Below, piece by piece: positions 44,957 through 53,709 of a stretch of 64,000 nt of DNA. Source of the stretch: Lachnospiraceae bacterium (GTDB lineage: Bacteria > Bacillota > Clostridia > Lachnospirales > Lachnospiraceae); contig JAFLSX010000002.1 of NCBI GenBank assembly GCA_022510705.1, positions 41,818 through 105,817 on the forward strand. Reading direction: 5' to 3'. Every line of letters starts with the position of its first letter. Within the stretch, counting starts at the first letter, position 1. Made by a program: the position numbers and the translations under genes. The notes beneath the pieces are model-generated. The model worked only from the letters and a program-made list of their open reading frames with translations. It was not told the origin of the DNA and ran no database searches.

Positions 44957-45657
44957 GCGCATTTGTTGAATTCCAAGCAGTAGATAAGATATATCAATCG
45001 GGTGAGATTTCCATTCAGGCCTTAAGGGATGTAAATTTTGAAATAAATAAGGGGGAATTCTGCGTTGTGGTAGGAGCATCCGGCGCAGGAAAGACCACCA
45101 TCTTAAATATTTTGGGTGGAATGGATACGCTGACTGCGGGTAAAGTATTTTTGGATGGGCAGGAAATTTCCGCCTATAATAAAAGGCAGTTGACTGCATA
45201 TCGCAGATATGATGTAGGTTTCGTATTTCAGTTCTACAATTTGGTACAGAATCTGACAGCACTGGAAAATGTGGAATTGGCAGCACAGATATGCAAGGAG
45301 CCGTTAGATGCGGCAGAGGTGTTAAAGGGAGTCGGTTTGCAGGACCGTATGGGAAATTTCCCGGCGCAGCTTTCCGGCGGAGAGCAGCAGCGTGTTGCAA
45401 TAGCCAGAGCGTTAGCAAAGAATCCGAAACTGCTTTTGTGTGATGAACCGACGGGTGCGTTGGATTATAATACGGGCAAGGCGGTCTTAAAACTATTGCA
45501 GGATACTTGCCGTAAAATGGGGCGAACCGTGGTAGTGATCACTCACAATCAGGCCTTGACAGCTATGGCTGATAGGATCATTACGGTAAAGAGCGGCACT
45601 ATACATAGTATGGTAGAAAATAAAAATATTGTGGATATAGACAAGATTGAATGGTAA
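44953..45657 (+). CDS. ABC transporter ATPase, MacB/LolD type
   Basis: 234 residues with Walker [10 protein letters not shown], signature LSGGEQQRV and Walker [13 protein letters not shown]. It pairs with the FtsX-type permease 16 nt downstream. This group (MacB, LolD, BceA) drives mechanotransmission: it moves the extracytoplasmic part of the permease rather than passing a substrate through a channel. GAGGAAAAGG lies before the ATG. Confidence 0.93.
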   Translation: MSAFVEFQAVDKIYQSGEISIQALRDVNFEINKGEFCVVVGASGAGKTTILNILGGMDTLTAGKVFLDGQEISAYNKRQLTAYRRYDVGFVFQFYNLVQNLTALENVELAAQICKEPLDAAEVLKGVGLQDRMGNFPAQLSGGEQQRVAIARALAKNPKLLLCDEPTGALDYNTGKAVLKLLQDTCRKMGRTVVVITHNQALTAMADRIITVKSGTIHSMVENKNIVDIDKIEW

Positions 45658-45673
45658 TAGAGGTTAGCTGGCA

Positions 45674-48600
45674 ATGAAATCCATGATGCGAAAAACAACA
45701 TTTAGGGAAATTAAACAGAGCCTCGGTAGATACTTGGCAATTCTGGCAATTATATCACTTGGAGTCGGTTTTTTTGCCGGTCTTAAAGAAACGAGGGATA
45801 CTATGGTGACCTCTGCCGGAGAATATCTTAACGGGTTGCAGTTATATGATTACAGGCTTTTATCCACGCTTGGTTTTGAAGAAGAGGCTGTTGAGGCACT
45901 GGCACAAAAAGAAGGTGTCAGGGCTGTGGAAGGAGCCGTATCCGCAGATATTTTATATATTGATGACGCAGGAAATGAAAATGTGTTGAAGATTCATTCG
46001 CTGACCAATACAGTCAATGCTACTGTGTTGACGGCAGGGAGGATGCCGGAGAATGCGTCGGAATGTGTTGTGGACAATTTGTTATTTGATGAAAGTGCGA
46101 TCGGTACGCAACTGGTGCTATCAGAAAATAACAAAGAAGAGGATCTGGATCATTTTTCTTTCCGGGAATATACGATTACCGGATTGGTACAGTCCTCTTA
46201 TTATATACAGTTTGAACGGGGTAATACATCTCTCGGAAGCGGACGGATAAGTGGATTTGCCTATTTGCTGCCGGATGGCTTCGCCATGGATTATTATACG
46301 GAAATTTTTGTGAAATTTGATGCAGACTATACATTATATTCAGAGGAATATGAGGCCTTTTTAGACAAACAGCAGCCCCTGTGGGAAGCTTACACCGATG
46401 AAGTTGCAATGCGTAGATACGATGAGTTGATCGAAGATGCAAAAGCCGAACTTGCGGATGCAGAAAGCGAACTTGCCGAAACGGTGGCTGATGCGGAGGC
46501 TGAACTTGCAGATGCGGAAAGAGAACTCTTGGACGGAGAAGCTAAACTAGCCGATGCAGAGGCCGAGTTTTTAGATGCAGAGAGAGATATTGCGGATGCG
46601 AGAAAAGAACTGGATATCGGCTGGAAGGAACTTGCTGATGCAGAAAAGGAGCTCGCGGACGGGGAAATTGCGCTTGCAGATGCAAAGATAACATTAGAAG
46701 AAAATGAGGCGCTGCTTGCCGGAAAACAGCAGGAATATGAGGACGGCATGAGAGCCTATACTTCCGGCAAAGAGCAGATTGCGGCGCAGCAGAGGGAACT
46801 TGATGCTGCTCGTATCCGCTTGAATACGGCGCAAGCGGATCTTGATAATGGGCAGGCATTATTTGATAGTTCTATGAATAGCTTACAAGGTGGATTTGCG
46901 GGTGGACTTCCGGATGATTTTTTGGATAATTTTCCGGATGGATTACCGGATGGCTTTCTGGATAATTTACCGAATGAGTTAATTGAAGAATTAATGTATT
47001 TAAAACAATTAAAAATTAAACTGGAAACCGGCAGAGCAGAGTTAGCCGCAGGCTGGGCACAGGTCAATGCAGGAACCGGACAGCTTAATTCTGCGAATGC
47101 TCAGTTAAACGGCGTCTATGCGCAGCTTTTGGATGCAGAGAAGCAGCTTACGGAAGGCTGGGAGGAACTAAATGCCGGTTGGGAGGAATATTACGATGGC
47201 GAGATAGAACTCGAAAACGCCAGAGCGGAAATTAAGGATGCCAGGCGTAAACTGCTGGACGGTGAGAAGGAGCTTGCGGATGGAGAAGCGGAGCTTGCGG
47301 ATGCCAGGGTGGAAATTGAGGATGCAAGGCAGGAACTTTTAGACGGCTGGGAGGAATATTACGACGGTCAGAGGGAACTTGCAGAAGAGGTTGCTGATGC
47401 AGAAGCAAAAATCGCGGATGCCAGAGCAGAAATAGATGATATTGATGCCCCTGATATTTATGTGCTGGGCCGCAACACCAATGTGGGTTATGTAATGTTT
47501 GAAAATGATTCAGGCATTGTGGAAGGTATGTCCAATGTCTTTCCTGTCATGTTCTTTTTAGTGGCAGCGTTAGTGTGCATGACCACCATGAACCGCATGG
47601 TGGAAGAGCAGCGGATACAGATTGGCGTATTGAAAGCACTCGGCTACGGTGAAGGCGCCATTATGGGAAAATACCTCTTTTATTCCGGCAGTGCGGCCAT
47701 TGCGGGCGGCTTGTTAGGGTTTGTATTTGGCACGCTGCTGTTTCCGACAGTGATTTGGGTAGTATATGGTATTATGTATCGGCTGGGTGATATCGTTCAT
47801 CTGTTTGACTTAAAGATTGCCGTGATTTCTCTGGCGGTGGCAGCGCTTTGTTCCATGGGTACAACCTGGTTTACCTGCAGGCAGGAACTTAGAGAGGTGG
47901 CCGCGGATCTGATGCGCCCGAAAGCCCCAAAAGCAGGCAAACGGGTCTTTTTAGAGCATGTCCCCTTTATCTGGCGGCATCTTAAATTCTTACATAAGGT
48001 ATCAGTCAGAAACATTGTGCGCTATAAAAAGCGTTTCTTCATGATGGTATTGGGAATCAGCGGGTGTACCGCACTTTTGCTGACGGGATTTGGCATTCGG
48101 GATTCCGTAACGGATATTGCCAATCTGCAGTTTGAGACGATCCATATTTTTGATATGAGCATTACCCTGCAGGATAGGCTTTCCGGGACAGGTGATGAGG
48201 AGATACTTAAAACCGCACAATCCTATGGCGTAGAAGTGCTTCCGGTTTTGGAAGAAAGCTGGGATTTGGAGGTGGATGGCACAATTAAGGCCATCAATCT
48301 GGTGATTGCGGGGGAACCGGAACATTCGGAGAATTTTCTTGATCTGCATACGGGAGATGGAATTTCAATTGCATATCCGGGAGAGGGAGAAGCAGTGATT
48401 TCCGATAAGCTTGCGGAGACTTACGGATTAAAAGCAGGAGATGAAATTTTCCTTTATAATGGAAACCGTACACAGTTGCATGCCGTTATATCCGGTATCT
48501 GTGAAAATTATATTTATAACTACGTTTATCTGACCCCGCAGACATATGAAAAGCAGGTAGGGGTTCCCGAATATAAGAGCCTGTATCTGAATGTACCGGA

Positions 48601-49111
48601 AGCGGAGGATGTCCATCGGGTGGGCGCTGCGCTCATGATGGCGGAGGGCGTAACGGGTGTTAACATCAATGAGGATATTCGGACACGTGTATCCGGAATG
48701 ATGGGAAGCATGAATTATATTGTGATCGTGATCATTTTTTCCGCAGGCTCGCTGGCCTTTGTAGTACTGTATAATTTGAATAATATCAATATCACGGAGC
48801 GGCTTCGGGAAATTGCGACCATCAAGGTGTTAGGCTTTTACAAAAAGGAAACGGAAGCTTATGTGTTTCGGGAAAACATTGCGCTGACTGCTATCGGCTG
48901 CGCGGTGGGCCTGGTTTTAGGAAAGCTTCTGCACCTTTTCGTGATGGGAGAGATCAATATCGATATGATATCCTTCGATGTACAGATCAGGCCCAGCAGT
49001 TATGTCTTCAGTGTACTTTTAACCTTTGTTTTCACCTGGTTTATTAATCGGCTGATGTCCGGTAAACTGAACCGGATCAATATGGCGGAATCCTTAAAAT
49101 CCGTGGATTAA
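45674..49111 (+). CDS. FtsX-type ABC permease with a very long coiled-coil ectodomain
   Basis: 1145 residues. Membrane helix at about 18-40; a large outer region up to about 620; an FtsX domain at about 625-745, a second set of helices from about 795, another outer domain, and a last FtsX domain at about 1010-1135. Between about 245 and 595 the sequence is a heptad-like chain of Ala/Asp/Glu/Leu units (ELADAERELLDGEAKLADAE style), broken by a repeat (DDFLDNFPDGLPDGFLDNLP) at about 412-435, then resumes. That makes two antiparallel-capable coiled coils. It probably spans the wall; it could carry lipoproteins or transmit a force to wall enzymes, which fits lgt beside it. Substrate unknown. Confidence 0.88.
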   Translation: MKSMMRKTTFREIKQSLGRYLAILAIISLGVGFFAGLKETRDTMVTSAGEYLNGLQLYDYRLLSTLGFEEEAVEALAQKEGVRAVEGAVSADILYIDDAGNENVLKIHSLTNTVNATVLTAGRMPENASECVVDNLLFDESAIGTQLVLSENNKEEDLDHFSFREYTITGLVQSSYYIQFERGNTSLGSGRISGFAYLLPDGFAMDYYTEIFVKFDADYTLYSEEYEAFLDKQQPLWEAYTDEVAMRRYDELIEDAKAELADAESELAETVADAEAELADAERELLDGEAKLADAEAEFLDAERDIADARKELDIGWKELADAEKELADGEIALADAKITLEENEALLAGKQQEYEDGMRAYTSGKEQIAAQQRELDAARIRLNTAQADLDNGQALFDSSMNSLQGGFAGGLPDDFLDNFPDGLPDGFLDNLPNELIEELMYLKQLKIKLETGRAELAAGWAQVNAGTGQLNSANAQLNGVYAQLLDAEKQLTEGWEELNAGWEEYYDGEIELENARAEIKDARRKLLDGEKELADGEAELADARVEIEDARQELLDGWEEYYDGQRELAEEVADAEAKIADARAEIDDIDAPDIYVLGRNTNVGYVMFENDSGIVEGMSNVFPVMFFLVAALVCMTTMNRMVEEQRIQIGVLKALGYGEGAIMGKYLFYSGSAAIAGGLLGFVFGTLLFPTVIWVVYGIMYRLGDIVHLFDLKIAVISLAVAALCSMGTTWFTCRQELREVAADLMRPKAPKAGKRVFLEHVPFIWRHLKFLHKVSVRNIVRYKKRFFMMVLGISGCTALLLTGFGIRDSVTDIANLQFETIHIFDMSITLQDRLSGTGDEEILKTAQSYGVEVLPVLEESWDLEVDGTIKAINLVIAGEPEHSENFLDLHTGDGISIAYPGEGEAVISDKLAETYGLKAGDEIFLYNGNRTQLHAVISGICENYIYNYVYLTPQTYEKQVGVPEYKSLYLNVPEAEDVHRVGAALMMAEGVTGVNINEDIRTRVSGMMGSMNYIVIVIIFSAGSLAFVVLYNLNNINITERLREIATIKVLGFYKKETEAYVFRENIALTAIGCAVGLVLGKLLHLFVMGEINIDMISFDVQIRPSSYVFSVLLTFVFTWFINRLMSGKLNRINMAESLKSVD

Positions 49112-49141
49112 CGGTTGAATAAGGCAATGAAACATGCAAAG

Positions 49142-49178
49142 AAGCGTCCTTTAGCCGGCAGGCGGGGATGCTTTTTTA
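49142..49178 (+). terminator. Intrinsic terminator after the ABC exporter operon
   Basis: AAGCGTCC (49142-49149) pairs with GGATGCTT (49166-49173), one G-T pair, 16-nt loop, T-run to 49177. From here to the next promoter at 49303 I see nothing. Confidence 0.7.
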
Positions 49179-49302
49179 CATTGCGTGAAGGCATGAGGCA
49201 AGATTTGCCGCTGCCCACAAACCAAAGAAACTCACAAAGCGTGCTTCGATGGTGTGGCAAGGTCTGTAGAGATTGCATATTAGAATTTAGATAATATATT
49301 AC

Positions 49303-49331
49303 TTGACATATATAGATAACCTATATATAAT
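49303..49331 (+). promoter_or_regulatory. Consensus sigma-A promoter of the vanZ-padR module
   Basis: TTGACA (49303-49308), exactly 17 nt, TATAAT (49326-49331); a perfect match buried in an inverted repeat that reaches past the start site. Confidence 0.9.
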
Positions 49332-49353
49332 CATATATAGGTTATCTATATAT
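49308..49353. promoter_or_regulatory. Perfect 46-bp inverted-repeat operator, likely PadR site
   Basis: Two 21-bp arms (49308-49328 and 49333-49353) are exact complements around AATC. Each arm itself has TATAG...CTATA symmetry, i.e. two operator units facing each other. It covers the spacer, -10 and start site, so a bound repressor would block transcription. A PadR gene is second in the operon and is the natural candidate. Confidence 0.8.
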
Positions 49354-49395
49354 GATTATAAAATTTTTTTGATTTAGGAACATAGTGAGGTAAAT

Positions 49396-49971
49396 ATGAT
49401 TTATGACATTCATTTATCCGTTATGCTTGTTTTATATGCTGTAATTTTGGGCTGTCTGATTTTTTATTATAGAATACGAAAACAGAAAAAGAGGAAGATA
49501 TTGATTTGGCGCTGTTTATTTGCTTTATATATACTTTTACTCATAAAAGTGACAATATTTCCTATTACTTTTACACATTTTGAATGGATGGAAGATACCT
49601 CATATTTGGCAGTGCAGCTAGAGCCGTTTAAGAGTATTGTGTCCATGGTGAAACATAAAAATTATATTCAGATTACAGGGAATATCATACTTTTGATGCC
49701 CCTTCCTCTGTTATTGCAGGGGATAAAGGATCAGATGTTTTCCCGAATGAAATGTTTTGTTTCCGTGTGTGCGGCAAGTCTGGTTATTGAAGTTTTGCAG
49801 TTGGGAATCAATCTGTTAACCGGTGTTAGAAACCGTGTTTTTGACGTGGATGATCTGATTTTGAACATATCAGGAGGTATTCTTTTGATGATTCTATATA
49901 AACCGATAAACTATGCAGCTAAAGGAGTTGTTTCTTATATAGCAGGAGAAGGCTTAAAGAATAACGATTAG
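49396..49971 (+). CDS. VanZ-like membrane protein
   Basis: 191 residues with four to five membrane helices. The segment from FPITFTHFEWMED through LEPFKSIVSM, NIILLMPLPLLL and VFDVDDLILNISGGIL is the VanZ pattern. VanZ gives low teicoplanin resistance in enterococci by an unknown mechanism; most homologues have no proven role. GAGG lies 5 nt before the ATG. First gene of the module controlled by the palindromic operator. Confidence 0.85.
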   Translation: MIYDIHLSVMLVLYAVILGCLIFYYRIRKQKKRKILIWRCLFALYILLLIKVTIFPITFTHFEWMEDTSYLAVQLEPFKSIVSMVKHKNYIQITGNIILLMPLPLLLQGIKDQMFSRMKCFVSVCAASLVIEVLQLGINLLTGVRNRVFDVDDLILNISGGILLMILYKPINYAAKGVVSYIAGEGLKNND

Positions 49972-50014
49972 TTATCAATATGAGCACAGTAAAGCGGATG
50001 AAGGAGGAGAGCGT

Positions 50015-50356
50015 ATGGCAGTGGATAAAAGTCTGGTATCGGGAAGTATGACTTTGCTATTGTTAAAATTATTGGAGGATAAGGACAGATACGGCTATGA
50101 GATGATCGAGCAGTTATCGGAGAAGTCCCAGAATGTATTTGAATTAAAGGCAGGGACTTTGTATCCACTCTTACATGGGTTGGAAGAAAAGGGATTGGTA
50201 AATTCCTATGAAAAAGAAGTAAACGGAAAGCAGCGGAAGTATTACCATTTGACAAAAGAGGGGCGTAAGAGTCTTTCTGAGAAGAAAGAAGAATGGCAGC
50301 GTTATGCCGGCGCTGTAAACAGGGTGTTGGGAGGTGTGGTTTATGCAGGTATCTGA
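50015..50356 (+). CDS. PadR-family transcription regulator
   Basis: 113 residues, winged helix with GSMTLLLLKLLEDKDRYGYEMIEQL, GTLYPLLHGLEEKGLV and the RKYYHLTKEGRK wing, then a helix for dimer formation. Strong AAGGAGGAG before the ATG. Overlaps the next gene by 14 nt. PadR repressors of this kind (LmrR, BcPadR) usually control membrane proteins encoded beside them and respond to drugs or envelope stress; the inducer here is unknown. Confidence 0.93.
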   Translation: MAVDKSLVSGSMTLLLLKLLEDKDRYGYEMIEQLSEKSQNVFELKAGTLYPLLHGLEEKGLVNSYEKEVNGKQRKYYHLTKEGRKSLSEKKEEWQRYAGAVNRVLGGVVYAGI

Positions 50357-51701
50357 ATATCTGGAAGCGGTCACGGCACAAATGCGCTGTAAAAGGGCCA
50401 GAGGTATGGTGGAAAAAGAACTGAAGGCCCATATTGAGGATCAGGCCGATACGTATATGGAATATGGAATACCGAAAGAGGAAGCATACAAAAAAGCAGT
50501 AGCACAGATGGGAGATCCCATACAGGTAGGCACCGATATGGACAGGCTGCATCGTCCCGATATAGATAAAAAAGCGCTTTTTCTCATATGTCTGCTCAGT
50601 CTGGCAGGCGGTGTCTTATACAGATGGAGCATGGATATGGGAGATGGCCGTATGTTCCAGATGGGGGATTTTTTCGAACACCTGTTATTGGATGTACTCC
50701 CGGGAATGTTTCTCATGTGGCTGATCATTAAAATAGATTATACCAGAATTGCCAGACATCCTTTTCTTTTCAGTTTAGTGCTCGTTATGATTGCTCCATA
50801 TGCAGAACATTTCGAAGCTCGCGGTAAATATGGGTATGTATTTTTAAGTTTTACTTTGATTGCAATCCTTTTTGGAGCAGTCCTTCATAAACTGCGTGAA
50901 TATAAGCTGATGGGGATGTTCTTTGGCTTTCTCTGGCTTATGTTTATCATATTACTGTATCACTTTTCAGGTCGGGCTAATATAGCAAATTCCGTAAATC
51001 TGCTGGTGATCGGTATGTTCCTTTTGGGCACGGGTGCCTTTAAAGATTGGTTTGAGGCGGGGAAAAAGAAATCTGTGGCTATGTATTTGGGACTGTTGTG
51101 TGAGCTGATTCTTCTTGGCGGGTTCGGACTGGTGCTTCACAGATTTTTTGGACAGTCCTATGTCAGACACCGGTTAATGGGCTGGATAAATGCTGATCAG
51201 GAAGGTAATTATATTTTTAATGTGATCAGAACGCAAGCGGCAAATGCCGGCTTCTTTAAGGGAAGCGGCAACTTAACGGGGGTTGGCAATGAAAATGAAT
51301 ACTTTATCATCAATCTGATTTCCAGATACGGTTATTTAGCAGCTATCTTGGTAGCAGTTCTCCTGGGGCTGTTGTTTTTGGTATTGTTATCAGGTGTTAA
51401 AAAGCAGCAGAACAGATTGGGCACGTTAATGGGAATTGCGGCAATCCTTACCCTCTGTATACCTGTAGTGGAGCATATAGCCTATAATTTGAGTTTGATT
51501 CCTACGGGGGCGCTGATCTTACCGTTCTTTTCCGGTACCGGTGCGGATGCATGGATGCAGGGAGATTACTGCAGAGGAGCAATTCTAAGTTATTATGCGG
51601 CTATGGGCATCTGCCTATCGGTATACCGAAGCCGTAACATTGTAGCGGAGCAGGATGCCATTCCAAAGCTGCGGTTAAAATTAAAACTGGAACGGCAGTA
51701 G
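50343..51701 (+). CDS. Permease-prefix/HAAS-like domain fused to a SEDS (FtsW/RodA)-like membrane core
   Basis: 452 residues from the ATG at 50343 (GGAGGT 7 nt upstream). Residues 1-75 are a helical domain seen at the N-terminus of PadR-linked membrane proteins (QVSEYLEAVTAQMRCKRARG, EELKAHIEDQ-like text, IPKEEAYKKAVAQMGDP). Then come about ten helices that align with SEDS glycosyltransferases: the loop ending NENEYFIINLISRYGY corresponds to the TDFIFAVIxEExG loop, and IPTGALILPFFSGTG to PxTGLxLPFISYGGS. The catalytic Asp of that loop is Glu here (E319) and the following EE is SR. So it is a divergent SEDS relative; whether it polymerises glycan or acts as a sensor is unknown. It should be repressed with vanZ. 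Confidence 0.75.
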   Translation: MQVSEYLEAVTAQMRCKRARGMVEKELKAHIEDQADTYMEYGIPKEEAYKKAVAQMGDPIQVGTDMDRLHRPDIDKKALFLICLLSLAGGVLYRWSMDMGDGRMFQMGDFFEHLLLDVLPGMFLMWLIIKIDYTRIARHPFLFSLVLVMIAPYAEHFEARGKYGYVFLSFTLIAILFGAVLHKLREYKLMGMFFGFLWLMFIILLYHFSGRANIANSVNLLVIGMFLLGTGAFKDWFEAGKKKSVAMYLGLLCELILLGGFGLVLHRFFGQSYVRHRLMGWINADQEGNYIFNVIRTQAANAGFFKGSGNLTGVGNENEYFIINLISRYGYLAAILVAVLLGLLFLVLLSGVKKQQNRLGTLMGIAAILTLCIPVVEHIAYNLSLIPTGALILPFFSGTGADAWMQGDYCRGAILSYYAAMGICLSVYRSRNIVAEQDAIPKLRLKLKLERQ

Positions 51702-51732
51702 AGATTGATAACAGTTGATATGATCTATATTT

Positions 51733-51780
51733 ACACCCATATTTTAGGAAGAGGCGTCCGAAAATATGGGTGTCTTTTTA
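51733..51780 (+). terminator. Intrinsic terminator after the PadR module
   Basis: ACACCCATATTTT (51733-51745) pairs perfectly with AAAATATGGGTGT (51761-51773), 15-nt loop, followed by CTTTTTA. Confidence 0.85.
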
Positions 51781-51789
51781 TTTAAATTA

Positions 51790-51798
51790 TGCTAGAAT
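51790..51798 (+). promoter_or_regulatory. Extended -10 promoter candidate
   Basis: TGCTAGAAT (51790-51798) fits TGn-TAgAAT for the deacylase gene 40 nt downstream; no clear -35. Confidence 0.35.
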
Positions 51799-51837
51799 AG
51801 AACTGTCGGGTGAATTTAATGTATACGGAGGTTTTTT

Positions 51838-52314
51838 ATGGCAATCGAAAAGGTGAGAGAATATTTAAAAGCGTATCAGATGGCGGATAAGATACTGGAG
51901 TTTTCCGTATCTTCCGCTACGGTGGAGCTGGCGGCGGAGGCTCTTTGTTGTGAGCCGAAGCGGATAGCCAAGACCCTTTCCTTTCAGGTGGGTGAGGAAG
52001 CTATACTGATCGTCACTGCAGGAGATGCCAGAATTGACAATCATAAATATAAAGAGTTGTTTCAAACAAAGGCCAAGATGCTGGCCTTTGAAGAGGTAGA
52101 GGAGAAAATCGGTCACGAAGTAGGCGGGGTATGTCCCTTTGGTATTAATGAGGGCGTTAAAGTATATTTGGACGTGTCCTTACAACGTTTTACAACCGTA
52201 TATCCGGCCTGCGGCAGTTCCAACAGTGCGATAGAACTGAATATGGAGGAGCTTAAGAGACTGACCGGTGAAAATTTTGTTAGCTGGATAGATGTCTGCA
52301 AGGATTGGGAGTAA
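51838..52314 (+). CDS. YbaK/ProX-family aminoacyl-tRNA deacylase
   Basis: 158 residues with the editing-domain fold that frees mischarged amino acids from tRNA (Cys-tRNA-Pro or Ala-tRNA-Pro in known members). The conserved Lys lies in AKTLSFQV and the GGVCPFGI and YPACGSSNSAIELN motifs follow. Cytoplasmic. CGGAGG lies 6 nt before the ATG. The exact tRNA cannot be told from sequence. Confidence 0.9.
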   Translation: MAIEKVREYLKAYQMADKILEFSVSSATVELAAEALCCEPKRIAKTLSFQVGEEAILIVTAGDARIDNHKYKELFQTKAKMLAFEEVEEKIGHEVGGVCPFGINEGVKVYLDVSLQRFTTVYPACGSSNSAIELNMEELKRLTGENFVSWIDVCKDWE

Positions 52315-52350
52315 TAATTCATATTTCACAGGAAAGGCAGGATTACATAG

Positions 52351-53655
52351 ATGAGAATGTATGATTTGATCGTAAAGAAAAGAAATGGGGAAAACCTGTC
52401 GAAAGAAGAAATTCGTTTTATGATACAGGGATATACCGAAGGCAGTATCCCGGACTATCAGATGTCCGCCATGATGATGGCAATTTATTTTCAGGGCATG
52501 AATGAGGAAGAAACTCTGGAATTGACTTTAGCTATGGAACATAGCGGGGAGGTGCTGGATCTGAGTCCTATTAAGGGGATTAAAGTAGATAAGCACTCCA
52601 CAGGCGGCGTGGGCGATAAGACCTCCTTAGCACTGACTCCCATGGTGGCGGCTTGCGGTATTCCCGTAGCAAAAATGAGCGGCAGGGGACTTGGGCATAC
52701 CGGAGGGACTATTGACAAATTGGAGAGTTTTCCTGGGTTTTCCACAGAATTGACGCCGGATCAGTTTATAGAAAATGTGAATCGTATTGGAATTGCCATT
52801 ATGGGTCAGACTGCAGATTTAGCTCCTGCGGATAAGAAACTGTATGCACTGCGGGATGTGACCGCTACCGTGGATAATATGTCCCTGATCGCAAGTTCCA
52901 TTATGAGTAAAAAACTGGCCGCGGGAGCAGATGCCATCGTGTTGGATGTAAAGACCGGCAGCGGCGCTTTTATGAAGCGGGAGGAAGATGCCTATGCATT
53001 GGCAAAAGAAATGGTGCGCATAGGAAACGGTGCAGGAAAAAAGACGATAGCGGTTATTTCCGATATGGATCAGCCTTTGGGCTATGCAGTGGGCAATGCC
53101 CTGGAGGTAAAGGAAGCGCTTGCTACGCTTAGAGGAGAAGGACCGGCGGATTTTCTGGAGTTATGTCTGACACTGGGGGCACAGATGTTAATAGCCGGTG
53201 GCAAAGCGAAGGAAGAGACGGAGGCAAGAGAACAACTGCAGCATGTGATAGAGGATGGCAGTGCGCTTAAGAAGCTGGCGGAGTTCGTGGAAGCACAGGG
53301 CGGAGATCCGGCCGCAGTATACCATGAGGCGCTTTTACCCAAAGCCTCTATGATAGAAGAATGCAGGGCAGAGCAAGAGGGTTATATCGGTCATATTGCC
53401 TGTGACGAAGTGGGTATCTGTTCTCTGATCTTAGGCGGGGGCAGGGAAACAAAGGAAAGTACGATCGATCTGGCAGTTGGCATTGTCCTGTTAAAGAAAA
53501 CAGGGGACTATGTGAAGGCAGGTGAGGCATTGGCGGTTTTACATGCCAATGATAAAGAAAAATGCAATGCCGCAAAAACGCGTCTTTTAAAGGCTTATCA
53601 CATCACACAGGAAAAACCGGTGAGCGCGCCTTTTATACGGAACATTCTGCAATAG
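52351..53655 (+). CDS. pdp: Pyrimidine-nucleoside phosphorylase
   Basis: Splits uridine and thymidine with phosphate, salvage pathway. 434 residues with the signature SGRGLGHTGGTIDKLESFPG near residue 110 and the early KHSTGGVGDKTSL phosphate motif. It follows the deacylase gene by 36 nt with GGAAAGGCAGG upstream. Gram-positive enzymes of this type usually accept both uridine and thymidine, hence pdp rather than deoA. Confidence 0.95.
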   Translation: MRMYDLIVKKRNGENLSKEEIRFMIQGYTEGSIPDYQMSAMMMAIYFQGMNEEETLELTLAMEHSGEVLDLSPIKGIKVDKHSTGGVGDKTSLALTPMVAACGIPVAKMSGRGLGHTGGTIDKLESFPGFSTELTPDQFIENVNRIGIAIMGQTADLAPADKKLYALRDVTATVDNMSLIASSIMSKKLAAGADAIVLDVKTGSGAFMKREEDAYALAKEMVRIGNGAGKKTIAVISDMDQPLGYAVGNALEVKEALATLRGEGPADFLELCLTLGAQMLIAGGKAKEETEAREQLQHVIEDGSALKKLAEFVEAQGGDPAAVYHEALLPKASMIEECRAEQEGYIGHIACDEVGICSLILGGGRETKESTIDLAVGIVLLKKTGDYVKAGEALAVLHANDKEKCNAAKTRLLKAYHITQEKPVSAPFIRNILQ

Positions 53656-53709
53656 AAACCCTTTTCACAATTTTGGTATGAGAATTCTGCCGCCGGAATA
53701 TAGTGTACT

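Noticed and set aside
44741-45418. 225-codon minus-strand frame across lgt and the ABC ATPase
   Set aside because: Covers two well-supported genes and has a Pro/His/Leu-rich composition typical of antisense frames.
46408-47450. Repetitive GCAGATGCAGA-type DNA in the permease gene as a mobile or tandem repeat
   Set aside because: The repetition follows from the coded heptad-like protein sequence; no direct-repeat boundaries or insertion signs.
49180-49302. Possible small gene or RNA between the exporter terminator and the PadR-module promoter
   Set aside because: No open frame with a ribosome site and no stable fold apparent; left as empty spacer.
53655-53709. Sporulation-sigma promoter before yqfC (GTATG ... 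GGAATATAG)
   Set aside because: Matches to sigma-E, -F or -G patterns were partial and depended on which spacing was chosen.
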